DNA of 64,000 bases from JACCZX01 sp963801035 (GTDB lineage Bacteria; Pseudomonadota; Gammaproteobacteria; Burkholderiales; Burkholderiaceae_F). How positions within the stretch are numbered: position 1 is the first letter of the stretch; each line of letters begins with the position of its first letter. Below are positions 8,751 through 17,936 of the stretch, piece after piece. The notes under the pieces are model-generated. The model saw only the letters and a list, made by a program, of their open reading frames with translations, had not been told where the DNA came from and made no database searches. The stretch is taken from assembly GCA_963801035.1 (NCBI GenBank), contig CAWDDF010000009.1, positions 186,001 to 250,000 on the forward strand. The letters run 5' to 3'. The translations under genes and the position numbers were made by a program.

Positions 8751-9692
8751 TTACTTCGCGGGCGGCGGTGTCGTGGTCACCGTGCGATTGACGGTGCCGT
8801 CTGCGTTGATGCTGCGTTCGACGGTGGTTGTACCGCCCCTGGGTCCGGTCGTTACTGAATCGACCGCGCCATCGACGCCGCGTGACCGATCCACCGTGCT
8901 AACGCCACCTCTCGGACCGACGACCGTCTTGTCCGTTAGTCCATCGGCGCCACGCGTGCGATCGACCGTCGTCGTACTTCCGTTGGCGCGGGTGCGTGCG
9001 CTGTCGATTGCACCATCGGCACCGCGGCTACGATCGACCGTGCCGGTGTTTCCTTTCGGGCCGGTTACGGTCGCATCGACTACGCCGTCGGCGCCACGCA
9101 TGCGATTGACCATCGTCGTCTGTCCCTTCGGACCCGTGACCGTCGTGTCGATGACGCCATCGGCTCCGCGCGAGCGATCGACTGTCGTCACACCGCCGTT
9201 CGGGCCAACGACCGTCTTGTCTACGGCACCGTCGGCGCCGCGTGCGCGGTCAACCATCGTGACGCCGCCTTTGGGACCCGTGACTGTCTTATCGACCAAC
9301 CCATCGCTGCCGCGCGAGCGGTCCGTCGTCGTGACGCCTCCGCGCGGCCCGGTAACCGTTTTGTCGACAACGCCATCGGCTCCGCGGAGGCGATCGACGT
9401 TGGTCACACCGCCGCGCGGGCCGGTAATGGTGGCGTCGGTCGTGCCGGTGCCATCCTTGAAGCGATCAACCGTCGTGACGCCGCCATGACGGTTAGTTCG
9501 CGTTGCATCCACGGCACCATCGGCACCACGGCTGCGCTGCACGCTCGTGGTACCGCTGTGTTTTGCAGTTTGCTGAGCGCTGCGCGGCTCACCCGCTCGT
9601 GCGTCCGCATTAGCGACCGCAACGGTAAGCGCACTTGCGACTGCCAGCGTGATAACGCGAAAGTCCGTGACCTGTCGTAGAACTTTGTTCAT
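8751..9692 (-). CDS. exported protein with eleven 24-residue GPxGGVTTVDRSRGADG repeats
   Basis: Unrecognised 313-residue exported protein. It starts at the ATG at 9692, which has a good Shine-Dalgarno (GGAG) nine bases upstream; an earlier in-frame start at 9746 lacks one. A signal peptide ends around ANADARA (residue 32). The rest is about eleven tandem copies of a 24-residue unit of the form TGPRGGVTTVDRSRGADGVVDKTV-like. G, D, R and T positions are strongly kept and positions such as K/A/S before T vary. The regular length suggests a solenoid or beta-roll, perhaps at the cell surface. The C-terminus is a short proline-lysine tail. Copies near the ends are the most diverged. Confidence 0.75.
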   Translation of the reverse strand: MNKVLRQVTDFRVITLAVASALTVAVANADARAGEPRSAQQTAKHSGTTSVQRSRGADGAVDATRTNRHGGVTTVDRFKDGTGTTDATITGPRGGVTNVDRLRGADGVVDKTVTGPRGGVTTTDRSRGSDGLVDKTVTGPKGGVTMVDRARGADGAVDKTVVGPNGGVTTVDRSRGADGVIDTTVTGPKGQTTMVNRMRGADGVVDATVTGPKGNTGTVDRSRGADGAIDSARTRANGSTTTVDRTRGADGLTDKTVVGPRGGVSTVDRSRGVDGAVDSVTTGPRGGTTTVERSINADGTVNRTVTTTPPPAK

Positions 9693-9821
9693 CTCTCGCT
9701 CCGGTTCGGTTATTGAATTGAGCGTCTTCAATGACGCTTCAACCACAACGGCAGCGTAGGCGGGGGTGCCTACTGCTGTCTCTTTCCGAACTGCGACGAT
9801 TGTTGCGAGATGTAAGCGGTC

Positions 9822-10322
9822 TTAACTCGCGATAAGCGGCCGGAAACGCCGAGCGAGCAGGATGTAAAGGGTTGCTGCCGACAGAGTGACGAACCAGAGC
9901 AGCGACCACTCGGCGATCGTCAGACCGAGCAGCGTCCATGCGGATTCCGAACAGTCGCCACTGCCCCGAAACACCTTCGGGAGCACCTCGGTCAGCGGAA
10001 AGTTTTCGAGCATCGTCGCCAGGCCCGGGCCACAGGACATCCCCTGCGGATTCATTTGCAGCCAAACATGCCACCCTGCAATGCCAGCGCCCGTCAGGGC
10101 CGACAGCAGCGCCAGGACACCAAACCAGCGGCTCGACGCGCGGGGGCTAAGCCACGCCGCGATCAGCGCAAACAATGCCAACGCAAAGTAGGCGATACGC
10201 TGAAAAATGCACAACGGGCACGGATCGAGCCCCACGACATGCTGCAGCAGCAGCCCAACTCCGATCAAGCCCAGCGAAATGACAGCGAGTGTTGTGTAAG
10301 CGATGCGGGTGTCAAGAGTCAT
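9822..10322 (-). CDS. dsbB: disulfide bond formation protein B
   Basis: Four-helix inner-membrane protein of 166 residues that reoxidises DsbA and passes electrons to quinone. The first periplasmic loop carries the CPLC redox motif at about residues 35-38. The second loop carries the cysteine pair in SCGPG and GDCSES. The hydrophobic profile (residues about 10-30, 40-60, 67-85, 140-158) fits four membrane helices. It stands alone between a DUF4198 gene and the repeat-protein gene, all on the minus strand. Disulfide supply may serve the many exported proteins encoded here. Confidence 0.92.
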   Translation of the reverse strand: MTLDTRIAYTTLAVISLGLIGVGLLLQHVVGLDPCPLCIFQRIAYFALALFALIAAWLSPRASSRWFGVLALLSALTGAGIAGWHVWLQMNPQGMSCGPGLATMLENFPLTEVLPKVFRGSGDCSESAWTLLGLTIAEWSLLWFVTLSAATLYILLARRFRPLIAS

Positions 10323-10351
10323 GGCTCAATATGAGGCACGGATTGATGTCA

Positions 10352-11161
10352 TCACTGCACATCGAACGACAAAGTCGTGAAATCGCTCTCCCAATCAATG
10401 CCAGGCTTGTTCGACGAGCGCAGCTCGGTTCCACGCAACAGCCACTTGCCGGCTCGCGCTACTTTAAACACGGCACGGCCGCCAACGTCGGTTTTGTTGA
10501 AGGCGCGATTGGTTTTGCCTTCGCGCACAATGCCCAACGAAAAGTCGGCGAGCGGCGCCTTGTTTCGCAGCACGCGGACCGGGAACTCATCACCGGCGCG
10601 CAAGGTTGTTGGATCTTTCTCTGGAACGATCTCGAGCGGCATGCCGACCGGCTCACTCCATGAACGGTCGGCCTTGGTGCGGCCGCCACGGCCCACAACG
10701 ACAAACGTCTTCGTATGCTTGGCATAAATCTCGCGCCATGGCTTGGACCCTTTCCCCGCATACCAGGCCTGCGTTAACAGCGCCGGCGCGTCGATCTCCT
10801 GCAAATAGTGCTGGACTTCCTTGCGATTCAGTTCGATGGACTTGGGTGTAAGCGATAACCAGATCGTCGCGATACCTGGGTCGGATAGGGGCACCCTAAT
10901 TTCGAGCGATTTTTTCTCTGGCGCACCGAGCTGAACATCAACTGTCTTGCCGTTCAGACGAGCGCGCGCGATAGCCACGCGATCGGGCGTGATTGCCGCG
11001 TCGAACACTGCAAATTTATCGCCGCTGGTCAAATCGATCTGGGCGATCGTGCCTGGCAACACCACAGTGCGGCGCGGTTGTATCCAGGTGTCGTGCGCCG
11101 CCGCCGGGCAACCGATGCTGCTCAGAGCGAGCAGAATCAGCGGCGTCAAAACGATTTTCAC
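10352..11161 (-). CDS. DUF4198 periplasmic protein
   Basis: Secreted protein of 269 residues in the DUF4198 family, members of which are often found near metal uptake genes. The N-terminus is a signal peptide ending after PAAA. It is followed by HDTWIQP, the typical family start (His-Asp-x-Trp), and the C-terminal half has the VRVLRNKAPL and GRAVFKVARAGKWLL segments of a beta-sandwich. Its start codon overlaps the stop of the histidine kinase gene by four bases (ATGA), so both are co-translated. The link to a kinase gene is unusual and may mean that the kinase senses an envelope signal (inference). Confidence 0.78.
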   Translation of the reverse strand: MKIVLTPLILLALSSIGCPAAAHDTWIQPRRTVVLPGTIAQIDLTSGDKFAVFDAAITPDRVAIARARLNGKTVDVQLGAPEKKSLEIRVPLSDPGIATIWLSLTPKSIELNRKEVQHYLQEIDAPALLTQAWYAGKGSKPWREIYAKHTKTFVVVGRGGRTKADRSWSEPVGMPLEIVPEKDPTTLRAGDEFPVRVLRNKAPLADFSLGIVREGKTNRAFNKTDVGGRAVFKVARAGKWLLRGTELRSSNKPGIDWESDFTTLSFDVQ

Positions 11162-12477
11162 TGCGGCGGCTCTGGTTGATAATGGCGCGGCAGTATGACT
11201 TTGAAAATCGTACCGACCTCAGCGCTCGACTCCAAGTCTATTGTGGCGTTCAACAGGTCACTCAAGCGCTTGACGATCGAAAGGCCGACACCCTCGCCTC
11301 TCTGTTGACCCACCTCGCGCGGGTCATCGTCGACCGCCGAAGCGTTTTCGTCGGCACCTTCAGGATCGACACCGGCCTTCCGATCGATATCGTGCGAAGC
11401 AACCGTGGCTGCTTTCAACGCACTGACCAGTGGCGCACCCGGACCCGAGTGAAAACCAGGCCCCGAGTCCTGCACGAAGAACATCCAGCGTTCGGCGTCG
11501 TTCTCCCTGCTGTCACCCCATCCAACCGTGACGCCGCCGACGTGCGTGTACCTCAGCGCGTTGATCAGCAGATTTTGCGCAATCCGGCGAATCTTTACCG
11601 GGTCACCGTCGACGATTAGCGAGTCGGGCCCTTCCGTCTTCAAATACAGGTTGCGTTCCTGAGCCTGGCCCTGCAACTCGTCGCACAAATCACGCAACAA
11701 CTGCGCGGCGTCGAACTGTTTGACCTCCAGTTGCTCGTGGCCCGCCTGCAGCCGCGCCAGGTTCATTACATCGTCAAGCATCCTGTGCAAGGATGACGTG
11801 CTCCTTTGCAGCAGCGACAAAAACCTCTCGCGGATCGCGTCAGACGCCGCGGTCGAGCTCAGTCCGGTTGTCGCATTCATCACCACACCAACGTGACCGC
11901 GCAAGTCGTGTGCGGCCTGGCGCCAAAGCTCCGAGCGGTCTCGCTGCAGCTTGCGCTCGTCGCTAAGCGCCCGTGCCAAATCGCGCACGTGACCTTCGGC
12001 CTCGAGCTTCTCCAATTCGAAGTACTCCGAAACGCTGTCACTGACGCTCTCGGCGCATAACTCGCTCAGCGCCCGCCGCGCGATTTCCATGGCCTCAGGG
12101 GCGTGATGTGTGTGCGTCTTCGCATAGTTTTCGAGTTCTTCGAGCAGCACCAGCTGCAGGTGTCCCCACTCGCGCGTCACTTCGCGCAGCCGATACCCCT
12201 GTTGCCACCGCTGCAAGCCATGCGAAGCGGCATGTTTTTTCTGCTGCGCATCGAGACGCTGCGGCTCGGCCGGCCACGCCTGCAACCTTCGTTCGACGTT
12301 GTCGAGAACATCTGGAATGTGATCGTTAAATTGCGAACGCGGCAGCGAATTGGACGTTGTCAGCTGTGGATCGGCATTGGCGGCAGCGCGCCAAGCATCC
12401 AATATTGCCGGCCGGCGCTCGCGCAGGTACGCGGCGACGGCGTTCAACTCTTCGTCGATGATCTGTGTGCGGGTCAT
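11158..12477 (-). CDS. soluble sensor histidine kinase with RsbRD-like N-terminus
   Basis: Cytoplasmic histidine kinase of 439 residues without membrane helices. Residues about 5-150 form an alpha-helical RsbR/RsbT co-antagonist-like sensor domain (YLRERRPAILDAWR start, LQRWQQGYRLREV). A helical linker follows, then the phospho-acceptor HDLRGHVGVV, and an ATPase domain with NLLINALRYT, DSGPGF and GVGLSIVKRL. An acidic insert before the last ATP-lid motif (ADENASAVDDDPRE) is odd. I chose the ATG at 12477 (MTRTQ) over an upstream in-frame start at 12576, because the extra stretch is low-complexity. No partner regulator lies next to it. Confidence 0.82.
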   Translation of the reverse strand: MTRTQIIDEELNAVAAYLRERRPAILDAWRAAANADPQLTTSNSLPRSQFNDHIPDVLDNVERRLQAWPAEPQRLDAQQKKHAASHGLQRWQQGYRLREVTREWGHLQLVLLEELENYAKTHTHHAPEAMEIARRALSELCAESVSDSVSEYFELEKLEAEGHVRDLARALSDERKLQRDRSELWRQAAHDLRGHVGVVMNATTGLSSTAASDAIRERFLSLLQRSTSSLHRMLDDVMNLARLQAGHEQLEVKQFDAAQLLRDLCDELQGQAQERNLYLKTEGPDSLIVDGDPVKIRRIAQNLLINALRYTHVGGVTVGWGDSRENDAERWMFFVQDSGPGFHSGPGAPLVSALKAATVASHDIDRKAGVDPEGADENASAVDDDPREVGQQRGEGVGLSIVKRLSDLLNATIDLESSAEVGTIFKVILPRHYQPEPPQ

Positions 12478-12584
12478 GTCTGAGAATTCCGGCCGCGGAG
12501 GGCGCGGCCGAACAGAGCCGTGCATTGTAGGGCCGCAGGCACGACCCACGCTAAGTGCCCCATCGTGATGTGTCACCCTAAGCC

Positions 12585-13518
12585 ATGAACGATCAATCGC
12601 TTCTCGATCCGCACTCGACGCTGCGCGAATTCCTCGCGCAATCTGATTTCATGCGCAATGGCGGCGTGATGACGGACCTCGATGGGACCGCAGTCCACGA
12701 GGAAAACGGGCGGGTCTTACGTTTCGGTTCCGATGGAAACGGGATTGAAGCGCATGCATGACCTGGGACGCTCGGTCATCATCAACTCGCTGCGGTTTCC
12801 GCTCTCGGTGATTCGAACCTTCGGCAAGGCCTGGTACCAGATAGCAGGCGTGCCGGTGCCGGTCGTATCGCTGCGCGGGAGCCTGTGCGGGCGCATGGTG
12901 CTGAAAAAGTCAGGCGCCATCGGGTTTGAAGAGATCGAGGCTATCTGCCTGGAGCCCGACAATATTCGGGGCATTCTCGCGAATGCATCCGCATTGGTGG
13001 ATGCCGGCGCAAACGAGTTGTTGATCTTTTTCTATCCGCGCGACTGGAGGCGCGGCGAGATGATCTGGACACCCGATGCGACGCGTGTGCGGGACATCGC
13101 GGCCAAGTATCGCAGCGCATCGCAGGTGATCAGCGGAGGAGTTCAAGCGCTGGAAAAAGCGCTGACGGCGGAAGAAATCTGCATGGTGTTTCAGCTGCTC
13201 GACCTTCCGCAGGACCGTGCAATGGCCTATCAGCACACGCAGCGCAACAGCTTCTTCACGCATGCAGGCGTTGACAAGTACTACGGTGCACAGCGCATCG
13301 CGCAGCGCCTCGGCATCGATCTGCTGCATTCGATCGGGGCGGGCGACTCGCCGATGGATGACTTCCTGGCCGGCGTCGGCCTCGCGGTCATCGTCGGGCG
13401 CATGCAACTCGAGTACAAGGGACGGCTGCACACCGTGCGCATCAAAGACTCGCTTGCGTTGGGCAATTTGCTGTTTTCCATTGGTGAACTGGGCTCCAAG
13501 GTCGGCGCTCAGGAATAG
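12585..13518 (+). pseudogene. HAD-superfamily phosphatase, frameshifted near the start
   Basis: HAD-fold phosphatase. The true N-terminus begins at the ATG at 12585 and carries the nucleophile motif VMTDLDGTAVHEENGRVL. The rest (VSVPMETGLKRM through GAGDSPMDDFLAG, the Mg-binding motif) lies in the next frame. One extra base at 12720 explains the break, and the corrected protein has 310 residues. Without the correction the longest open frame starts at 12682 and misses the catalytic aspartate. The insert between the motifs resembles the C2 cap of sugar-phosphate phosphatases. The next gene, an APH-type kinase, starts six bases later. Confidence 0.78.
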
Positions 13519-13523
13519 ATCCC

Positions 13524-14447
13524 TTGCAAAAGCTGACAACCCGCGCTGCGCGCGCCTATGTAATAGACATTGCCACCAAGGTGCTGCGAAAGGCTCCTCA
13601 GCATGTACGGCGGCGCGGCGGTGGACTCACGAACCTGGTCTATCAAGTCGACGCCGGCGATCGGAGCGTGATCGTGCGAGTCAATGCCGATCCAGCCAAG
13701 CTGAAAGTGTTCAAGCGTGAACGGCAGGCAATGACACTCGCGCGCAACGCACGGCTACCCGTTCCGCACATCCTGCACGTGGGCGCTGACCCGCATCCGT
13801 TCATGATTCTTGAAAACGTGCGCGGCGTCGTCGGTACCCATGCGTACGACAAGATCGGCACCGTGCGCCAGATGGGCGAAATCACCGCGCGCATCCACGG
13901 CATTCGAATGCCGGGCTTCGGGCCGGGAGCGGTCGATAGCACCTTCGCAGGACCAGCAAAACGTCGGCACTCGTGGGGCGCGCACCTTGAAGCCGACTTA
14001 AAGGCGTCGGAACGGATCAGCACGCTGGAACGACTCGGAATGTTCCTACCCGACAACGCCGACAAGATGCGACAGATCCTCGCGCATATGTCGGCCTGGC
14101 GCCGAAATCCCGTGCTTCATCACGGAGACATGCGTCTTAAAAATGTCATCGTCGATCACGACGGCAGAATCATCGCAGTACTCGACTGGGAACATTGCAC
14201 CTCCAGTGTGCCGGCGCTGTGGGATTTGTCGGTGGCGCTGCACGACCTGACGATCGACGAGAAGCAGGCGTTCCTGCAGGGCTATGGGTATAGCCCGCGT
14301 GAACTGACCAAATCAATCGGCTATATGCGCTTGCTGAATGCGCTGAACTACGCACCCTCTATCGCTGCGATGGCCGAGCGCGGCGAATCGGCGAAGTTGA
14401 ACTGGTACCGCGCACGCTTCATGGGGAACTTCAACCTGTATCAATAA
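13524..14447 (+). CDS. APH-family phosphotransferase
   Basis: Small-molecule kinase of the aminoglycoside/choline phosphotransferase fold, 307 residues. The nucleotide loop is GGGLTNLVYQVD and the catalytic loop is HHGDMRLKNVIVD, with the metal site VLDWEH after it. This is the usual order for family members that phosphorylate sugars, choline or other alcohols; substrates vary widely. It begins with TTG at 13524, five bases after the HAD phosphatase stop, so the two probably act in one operon and perhaps on one metabolite (inference). I see no resistance-gene relatives nearby, so a housekeeping role is more likely. Confidence 0.82.
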   Translation: MQKLTTRAARAYVIDIATKVLRKAPQHVRRRGGGLTNLVYQVDAGDRSVIVRVNADPAKLKVFKRERQAMTLARNARLPVPHILHVGADPHPFMILENVRGVVGTHAYDKIGTVRQMGEITARIHGIRMPGFGPGAVDSTFAGPAKRRHSWGAHLEADLKASERISTLERLGMFLPDNADKMRQILAHMSAWRRNPVLHHGDMRLKNVIVDHDGRIIAVLDWEHCTSSVPALWDLSVALHDLTIDEKQAFLQGYGYSPRELTKSIGYMRLLNALNYAPSIAAMAERGESAKLNWYRARFMGNFNLYQ

Positions 14448-14464
14448 GGGCCGAGGCACGATTT

Positions 14465-14499
14465 CTTACCATCTATCCAGATGGTGGACAGATGGTAAG
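14465..14499 (+). promoter_or_regulatory. probable operator of the ribbon-helix-helix regulator
   Basis: A 10-bp inverted repeat (14465-14474 with 14490-14499) contains three AGATGG/CCATCT half-sites: CCATCT at 14469-14474, AGATGG at 14479-14484 and AGATGG at 14490-14495. The last two are 11 bp apart, one helical turn, which suits side-by-side binding of RHH dimers. It ends eight bases before the regulator's ATG. Confidence 0.65.
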
Positions 14500-14507
14500 A
14501 TTCGCGC

Positions 14508-14915
14508 ATGACAAGCAAAGCCGTGAAGCTGTCCGATTCGGAAAAGATCACGATCAATGTCGGTTACGTCGACTTGGGTCACATCGATCTATTGGTGCGA
14601 GAAGGCTTTTATTCGAACCGGACCGACCTGATCCGAACGGCAATTCGCAATCAGATTGCCTCGCACGCCGACACATTGCGCCAGACCGTGAGCCGCCGCA
14701 GCCTGGTGCTCGGAATTCATCACTACTCGCGTAAAGATCTTGAAAGCGCGCGGGCGCGCGGTGAGCGGCTGCAGATCCAGGTGCTCGGTCTCGCCAGTAT
14801 TGCCGACGATGTGACGCCCGCGCTCGCGTTGAAAACAATCGAGTCAATCGTCGTGTTGGGCGCGCTTCATGCCAGCGCAAGTGTCAAACGCGCGCTCGCG
14901 TCACGAATTAAGTAG
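14508..14915 (+). CDS. ribbon-helix-helix (CopG/NikR-like) transcriptional regulator
   Basis: DNA-binding protein of 135 residues. The N-terminal part (residues about 5-50) fits the CopG/NikR ribbon-helix-helix fold: a beta strand (KITINVGYVDLGHID), then helices in REGFYSNRTDLIRTAIRNQI. The C-terminal part (IADDVTPALALKTIESIVVLGALHAS) resembles a small effector domain but has no clear NikR nickel ligands. The operator-like repeats lie directly upstream, so it probably represses itself. The PHB depolymerase starts 12 bases after its stop, so the regulator probably controls that gene too (inference). Confidence 0.78.
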   Translation: MTSKAVKLSDSEKITINVGYVDLGHIDLLVREGFYSNRTDLIRTAIRNQIASHADTLRQTVSRRSLVLGIHHYSRKDLESARARGERLQIQVLGLASIADDVTPALALKTIESIVVLGALHASASVKRALASRIK

Positions 14916-14927
14916 TCCGGAGCAATT

Positions 14928-16084
14928 TTGAAAACAGAAAAACCGTTCATGGAAGCAATGCGACAGGCAACTCAACTGGTACGCACCCGCGGCCCTTTGG
15001 CAGCAACACGATTTATTCAGGGCTTGCTGCGGCCGAAGCGCGCGACATCGCCAGGTGCGACGATCGATGTGCGACGAGACCTCCGTAGTCGTCGAGCCTG
15101 TCAGCAAACCTGATACCGCAACACCGGCACGACCCTGGATTTTGCCCAGCGCATCGGGCCGGTTCCTCTATCAGCGCTATCGCGGGCCATTCCGGCGCGC
15201 GCAATTACAAGCTGTACATCCCGTCCGGCGAGACCGCAGAGGCGCTGCCGCTAGTCGTCATGCTGCACGGCTGCACTCAAGCGCCCGACGATTTTGCAAC
15301 TGGCACGCGCGCCAATCGATGGGCCGAAGACAAACGCTTTTTCGTCGCCTATCCGGAACAGATTCAACGCGCCAACTCTCATCGGTGCTGGAACTGGTTT
15401 CGACCGCTCGATCAGCAAGCCGGGCTCGGCGAGCCGTCGATCATTGCCGGCATCGTGCGGCAGATCATCAAAGAAAATCGAATCGATACGCAGCGCGTCT
15501 ACGTTGCAGGTCTGTCGGCGGGCGGTGCGATGGCCGCGATCATGGCGCGCGAATATCCCGAGCTATTCAGTGCAGTCGGTGTGCACTCGGGGTTGCCCGC
15601 GGGCGCCGCGCAAGACGTAACGTCCGCGATGACAGTGATGAAGACGGGCAAGGCGAGTTTTGCGTCCGCCGTTGGCGCAATCACCGTGGCTCACCGCGCG
15701 GTACCGCTGATCGCGCTTCACGGCGATGCCGACCAGACCGTGAATCCCGCCAACAGCCACCGCTTGGTTGAAAACACGATCGAAACGCATCGCTTGCTGA
15801 ATCCAGATTCACCTCTGCAGCTGGCCGAGCACACCATCGATGCAACCGTAGATAGTCACGCCATTCAGCGCACGCGTTATACGGTGTCGAACGGCGTAAG
15901 CCTCATCGAACACTGGCTGATACGTGGGGCAGGGCACGCCTGGTCAGGCGGTGATAGCGCGGGCTCATTCGCCGATGCGCGCGGGCCCGACGCGACTGCT
16001 GCCATGTTCGAATTCTTTGCGCAACATTCTTTGCCTGCTGACGTATCGGAGCCGGTCGTCATGGATTCAACCGCTCAGATGTGA
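14928..16084 (+). pseudogene. PHB depolymerase family esterase, two frameshifts
   Basis: Alpha/beta-hydrolase of the PHB depolymerase (LpqC-like) family that cleaves polyester oligomers or other esters. The parts are MEAMRQATQLVRT in the first frame, the SGRFLYQRYRG segment in the second, and GHSGARNYKLYIPSG to the end in the third. The last part includes LHGCTQ (oxyanion hole), the nucleophile motif GLSAGGAMA and the RGAGHAW histidine. Extra bases within 15069-15076 and at 15187 explain both shifts, and the corrected length is 384 residues. The TTG at 14928 is preferred, since GGAG lies five bases before it. The 3' end overlaps the convergent DUF421 gene by 26 bases. Confidence 0.8.
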
Positions 16085-16556
16085 TCGGTGCGCCGGCCTC
16101 GTCTGCCCCAACCGCAGAGATGTGGCCCGTTTCCTCAAGGACCGCGAGCTTGACCGATGCCGGCGAGTCATAGCCGAGCTTGCGCAAACCGGCCTCCAAT
16201 TCTTCGCGACTGAGACCTTCTCTATCGAGCGCCTGCTCGATGACCTTGCCGTCGCGGACCAGCACCCTGGGCTTGCCGCGAATCAGATGTCGAATCCATG
16301 TCGAGTGGGCGCACCAGGCGGCCAGACCCCGGTGCACCGCAAATACCGTAACGACGAACACCACGGCATTGAGCCAGCCTTCATCGAGTGCCGTGCTCTG
16401 GATCACGACACCCAATGTGATCAGCACAATCAAGTCGAACGTTGTGGTCTGGCCAGCCAACCGCTTTCCCGCCAGACGCATGATCACGATCAACGCCGCG
16501 TAGTACGCCAGCGCCTTCAGCGCCTGCAGCAACAACTGATCAAGCATGGGCTCCAC
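16059..16556 (-). CDS. DUF421 (YetF-like) membrane protein
   Basis: Membrane protein of 165 residues in the DUF421/YetF family. Three N-terminal helices (about residues 14-30, 40-60, 63-80) are followed by a cytoplasmic domain. The family signature is visible: IVIMRLAGKRLAGQTTTFDLIVLITLG with the GKR motif. The C-terminal part (GKVIEQALDREGLSREELEAGLRK) is the typical small alpha/beta unit. Molecular function is not established for the family; some members affect spore or stress traits. It lies three bases behind the flavoprotein gene on the same strand. A second family member is at 38992-39441. Confidence 0.85.
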   Translation of the reverse strand: MEPMLDQLLLQALKALAYYAALIVIMRLAGKRLAGQTTTFDLIVLITLGVVIQSTALDEGWLNAVVFVVTVFAVHRGLAAWCAHSTWIRHLIRGKPRVLVRDGKVIEQALDREGLSREELEAGLRKLGYDSPASVKLAVLEETGHISAVGADEAGAPITSERLNP

Positions 16557-16559
16557 TTG

Positions 16560-17548
16560 CTAAGTCTGCGGTCTGCGCCGCATGACATCCTGATCATCAA
16601 CGGCCGGATGCTCGACGTGCTGCATTCCGGTGGCACGCCGCTCGAAATCTTCGCGAGTCAGCGACCGATTGATGCCGAATGCCGCCCGCGTGCCTTCGGC
16701 GGCCGCAACGATGACTAATTGAACATCCTTGATCAGGTTGCCGGCGACAAAAACTCCCGGAACGCTGGTCGCTTCGTATTGCCCGCAGCGAACGGCGCCC
16801 TTTCGGGTGATCTGACAGCCGAGGTTGCGAGCGAGCTCCAATCGCGAGACGCAGGGTGTATCGAAGAAAAGCGCCCGGCGCGGCAGCCTGCGTCCACCGG
16901 CGAAAACCAGTGCGTCGAGCTGACCATCTTTGCCCTCCAGCTCGACGATTCTTTCTTCAAAGACTTCAATGCCATTGCGCTGAAGATGCGTACGGATCTC
17001 ATCGCTGAATCCTGAGCGCCCGTCAGTGCAGAGCGCAATATCGGACGTCCACGCCGTGAGCGCACGGGCCATCTCGAGCCCGCGCGTGCGTTTCCCGTAC
17101 ACAGCAACGGGTGCACCGCGCAGCTCCCAGCCGTCGCAATACGGACATTGATGGACGCTCTTGCCCCAGAACTCCTCGATGCGCGCGATCGGGGGCAACT
17201 GGTCAACGACACCGGTCGCGATCAAAACTTTGCGAGCAAGCTCGGAGCGATCGTCGCCAAGAACGACTCTAAATAGAGCTCTTCGATTGCCGAGTGATAT
17301 CCGTCACTGCTATCCAGTAACTGCACGTTTTCATACCGCTGCAGTTGCTGACGCGCCAATTGAAGGAACTCCGAGGGCGCAATGCCATCGCGCGTAAGGA
17401 ACCCATGCAACGCCTTGGAGGCTCGATTGCGCGGCTGACCGTCATCGCAAACAAGGACTCGACGGCAGCAACGACCGAGCACGAGAGCGGCCGACAAACC
17501 CGCCGGGCCGCCGCCAACGATGACCGTGTCCCAAGGCTCAGCACGCAA
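16560..17548 (-). pseudogene. thioredoxin-reductase-like NAD(P)/FAD oxidoreductase, two frameshifts
   Basis: Flavoprotein of the thioredoxin reductase / pyridine nucleotide-disulfide group. The N-terminal FAD loop is TVIVGGGPAGLSAALVLGR. The NAD(P) half holds CPYCDG (a CxxC redox pair, near 17140), VAVYGK and, near the end, GVFVAGNLIKDVQLVIVAAAEG. Between them the frame changes twice within 40 bases: VTDITRQSKSS and FRVVLGDDRSELARKVLIATGV are each one frame on. Extra bases at 17308 and 17274 explain both, and the corrected protein has 328 residues. The ATG at 17548 is the start. An electron partner is not encoded next to it. Confidence 0.8.
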
Positions 17549-17641
17549 GTGTGCACTCCCTATAAAGACGAAGTTCGGACGGGCATGACGCTTGCATTAG
17601 CAGCGGCTGTAGTTCCCACATTTGCCCAGAGAGGGGTTAAA

Positions 17642-17912
17642 CATGAATTTCATTATTTGGATTGTTATCGGCGGTCTGATTGGTTGGGTCGCCAGCATGA
17701 TTATGAAGACCGATGCACAGCAAGGCATTTTCCTGAACATCGTCGTAGGCATCATCGGAGCCCTGCTCGGCGGATGGCTGATCAGTCCGCTGGTGGGTGT
17801 ACCGACGATCAATCAAGACGCATTCAGCATTGGCTCTTTAGTGGTTTCTCTGATTGGCGCAATTATTTTGCTTGCCATCGTCAATCTGTTTCGTCGCGGT
17901 CGAGTGCGTTAA
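17642..17912 (+). CDS. GlsB/YeaQ/YmgE family stress membrane protein
   Basis: Small transglycosylase-associated type membrane protein of 90 residues. It has three hydrophobic stretches (residues about 2-20, 28-50 and 64-83) with GGLIGW, GIIGALLGGWL and SLIGAIILL, the family pattern. It starts at the ATG at 17642 with a Shine-Dalgarno GAGGGG eight bases upstream. Family members are induced by osmotic or acid stress, but the molecular role is not known. The glycine-zipper protein gene follows after 24 bases, probably in the same transcript. Confidence 0.85.
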
Positions 17913-17936
17913 CCACCAGCCAAGGGAGCGAAAAAT

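Noticed and set aside
8773..9489. Long open frame on the plus strand opposite the 24-residue repeat gene
   Set aside because: It is the mirror of the regular 72-base repeats; it has no start context and no family pattern, and the minus-strand frame has a signal peptide and Shine-Dalgarno.
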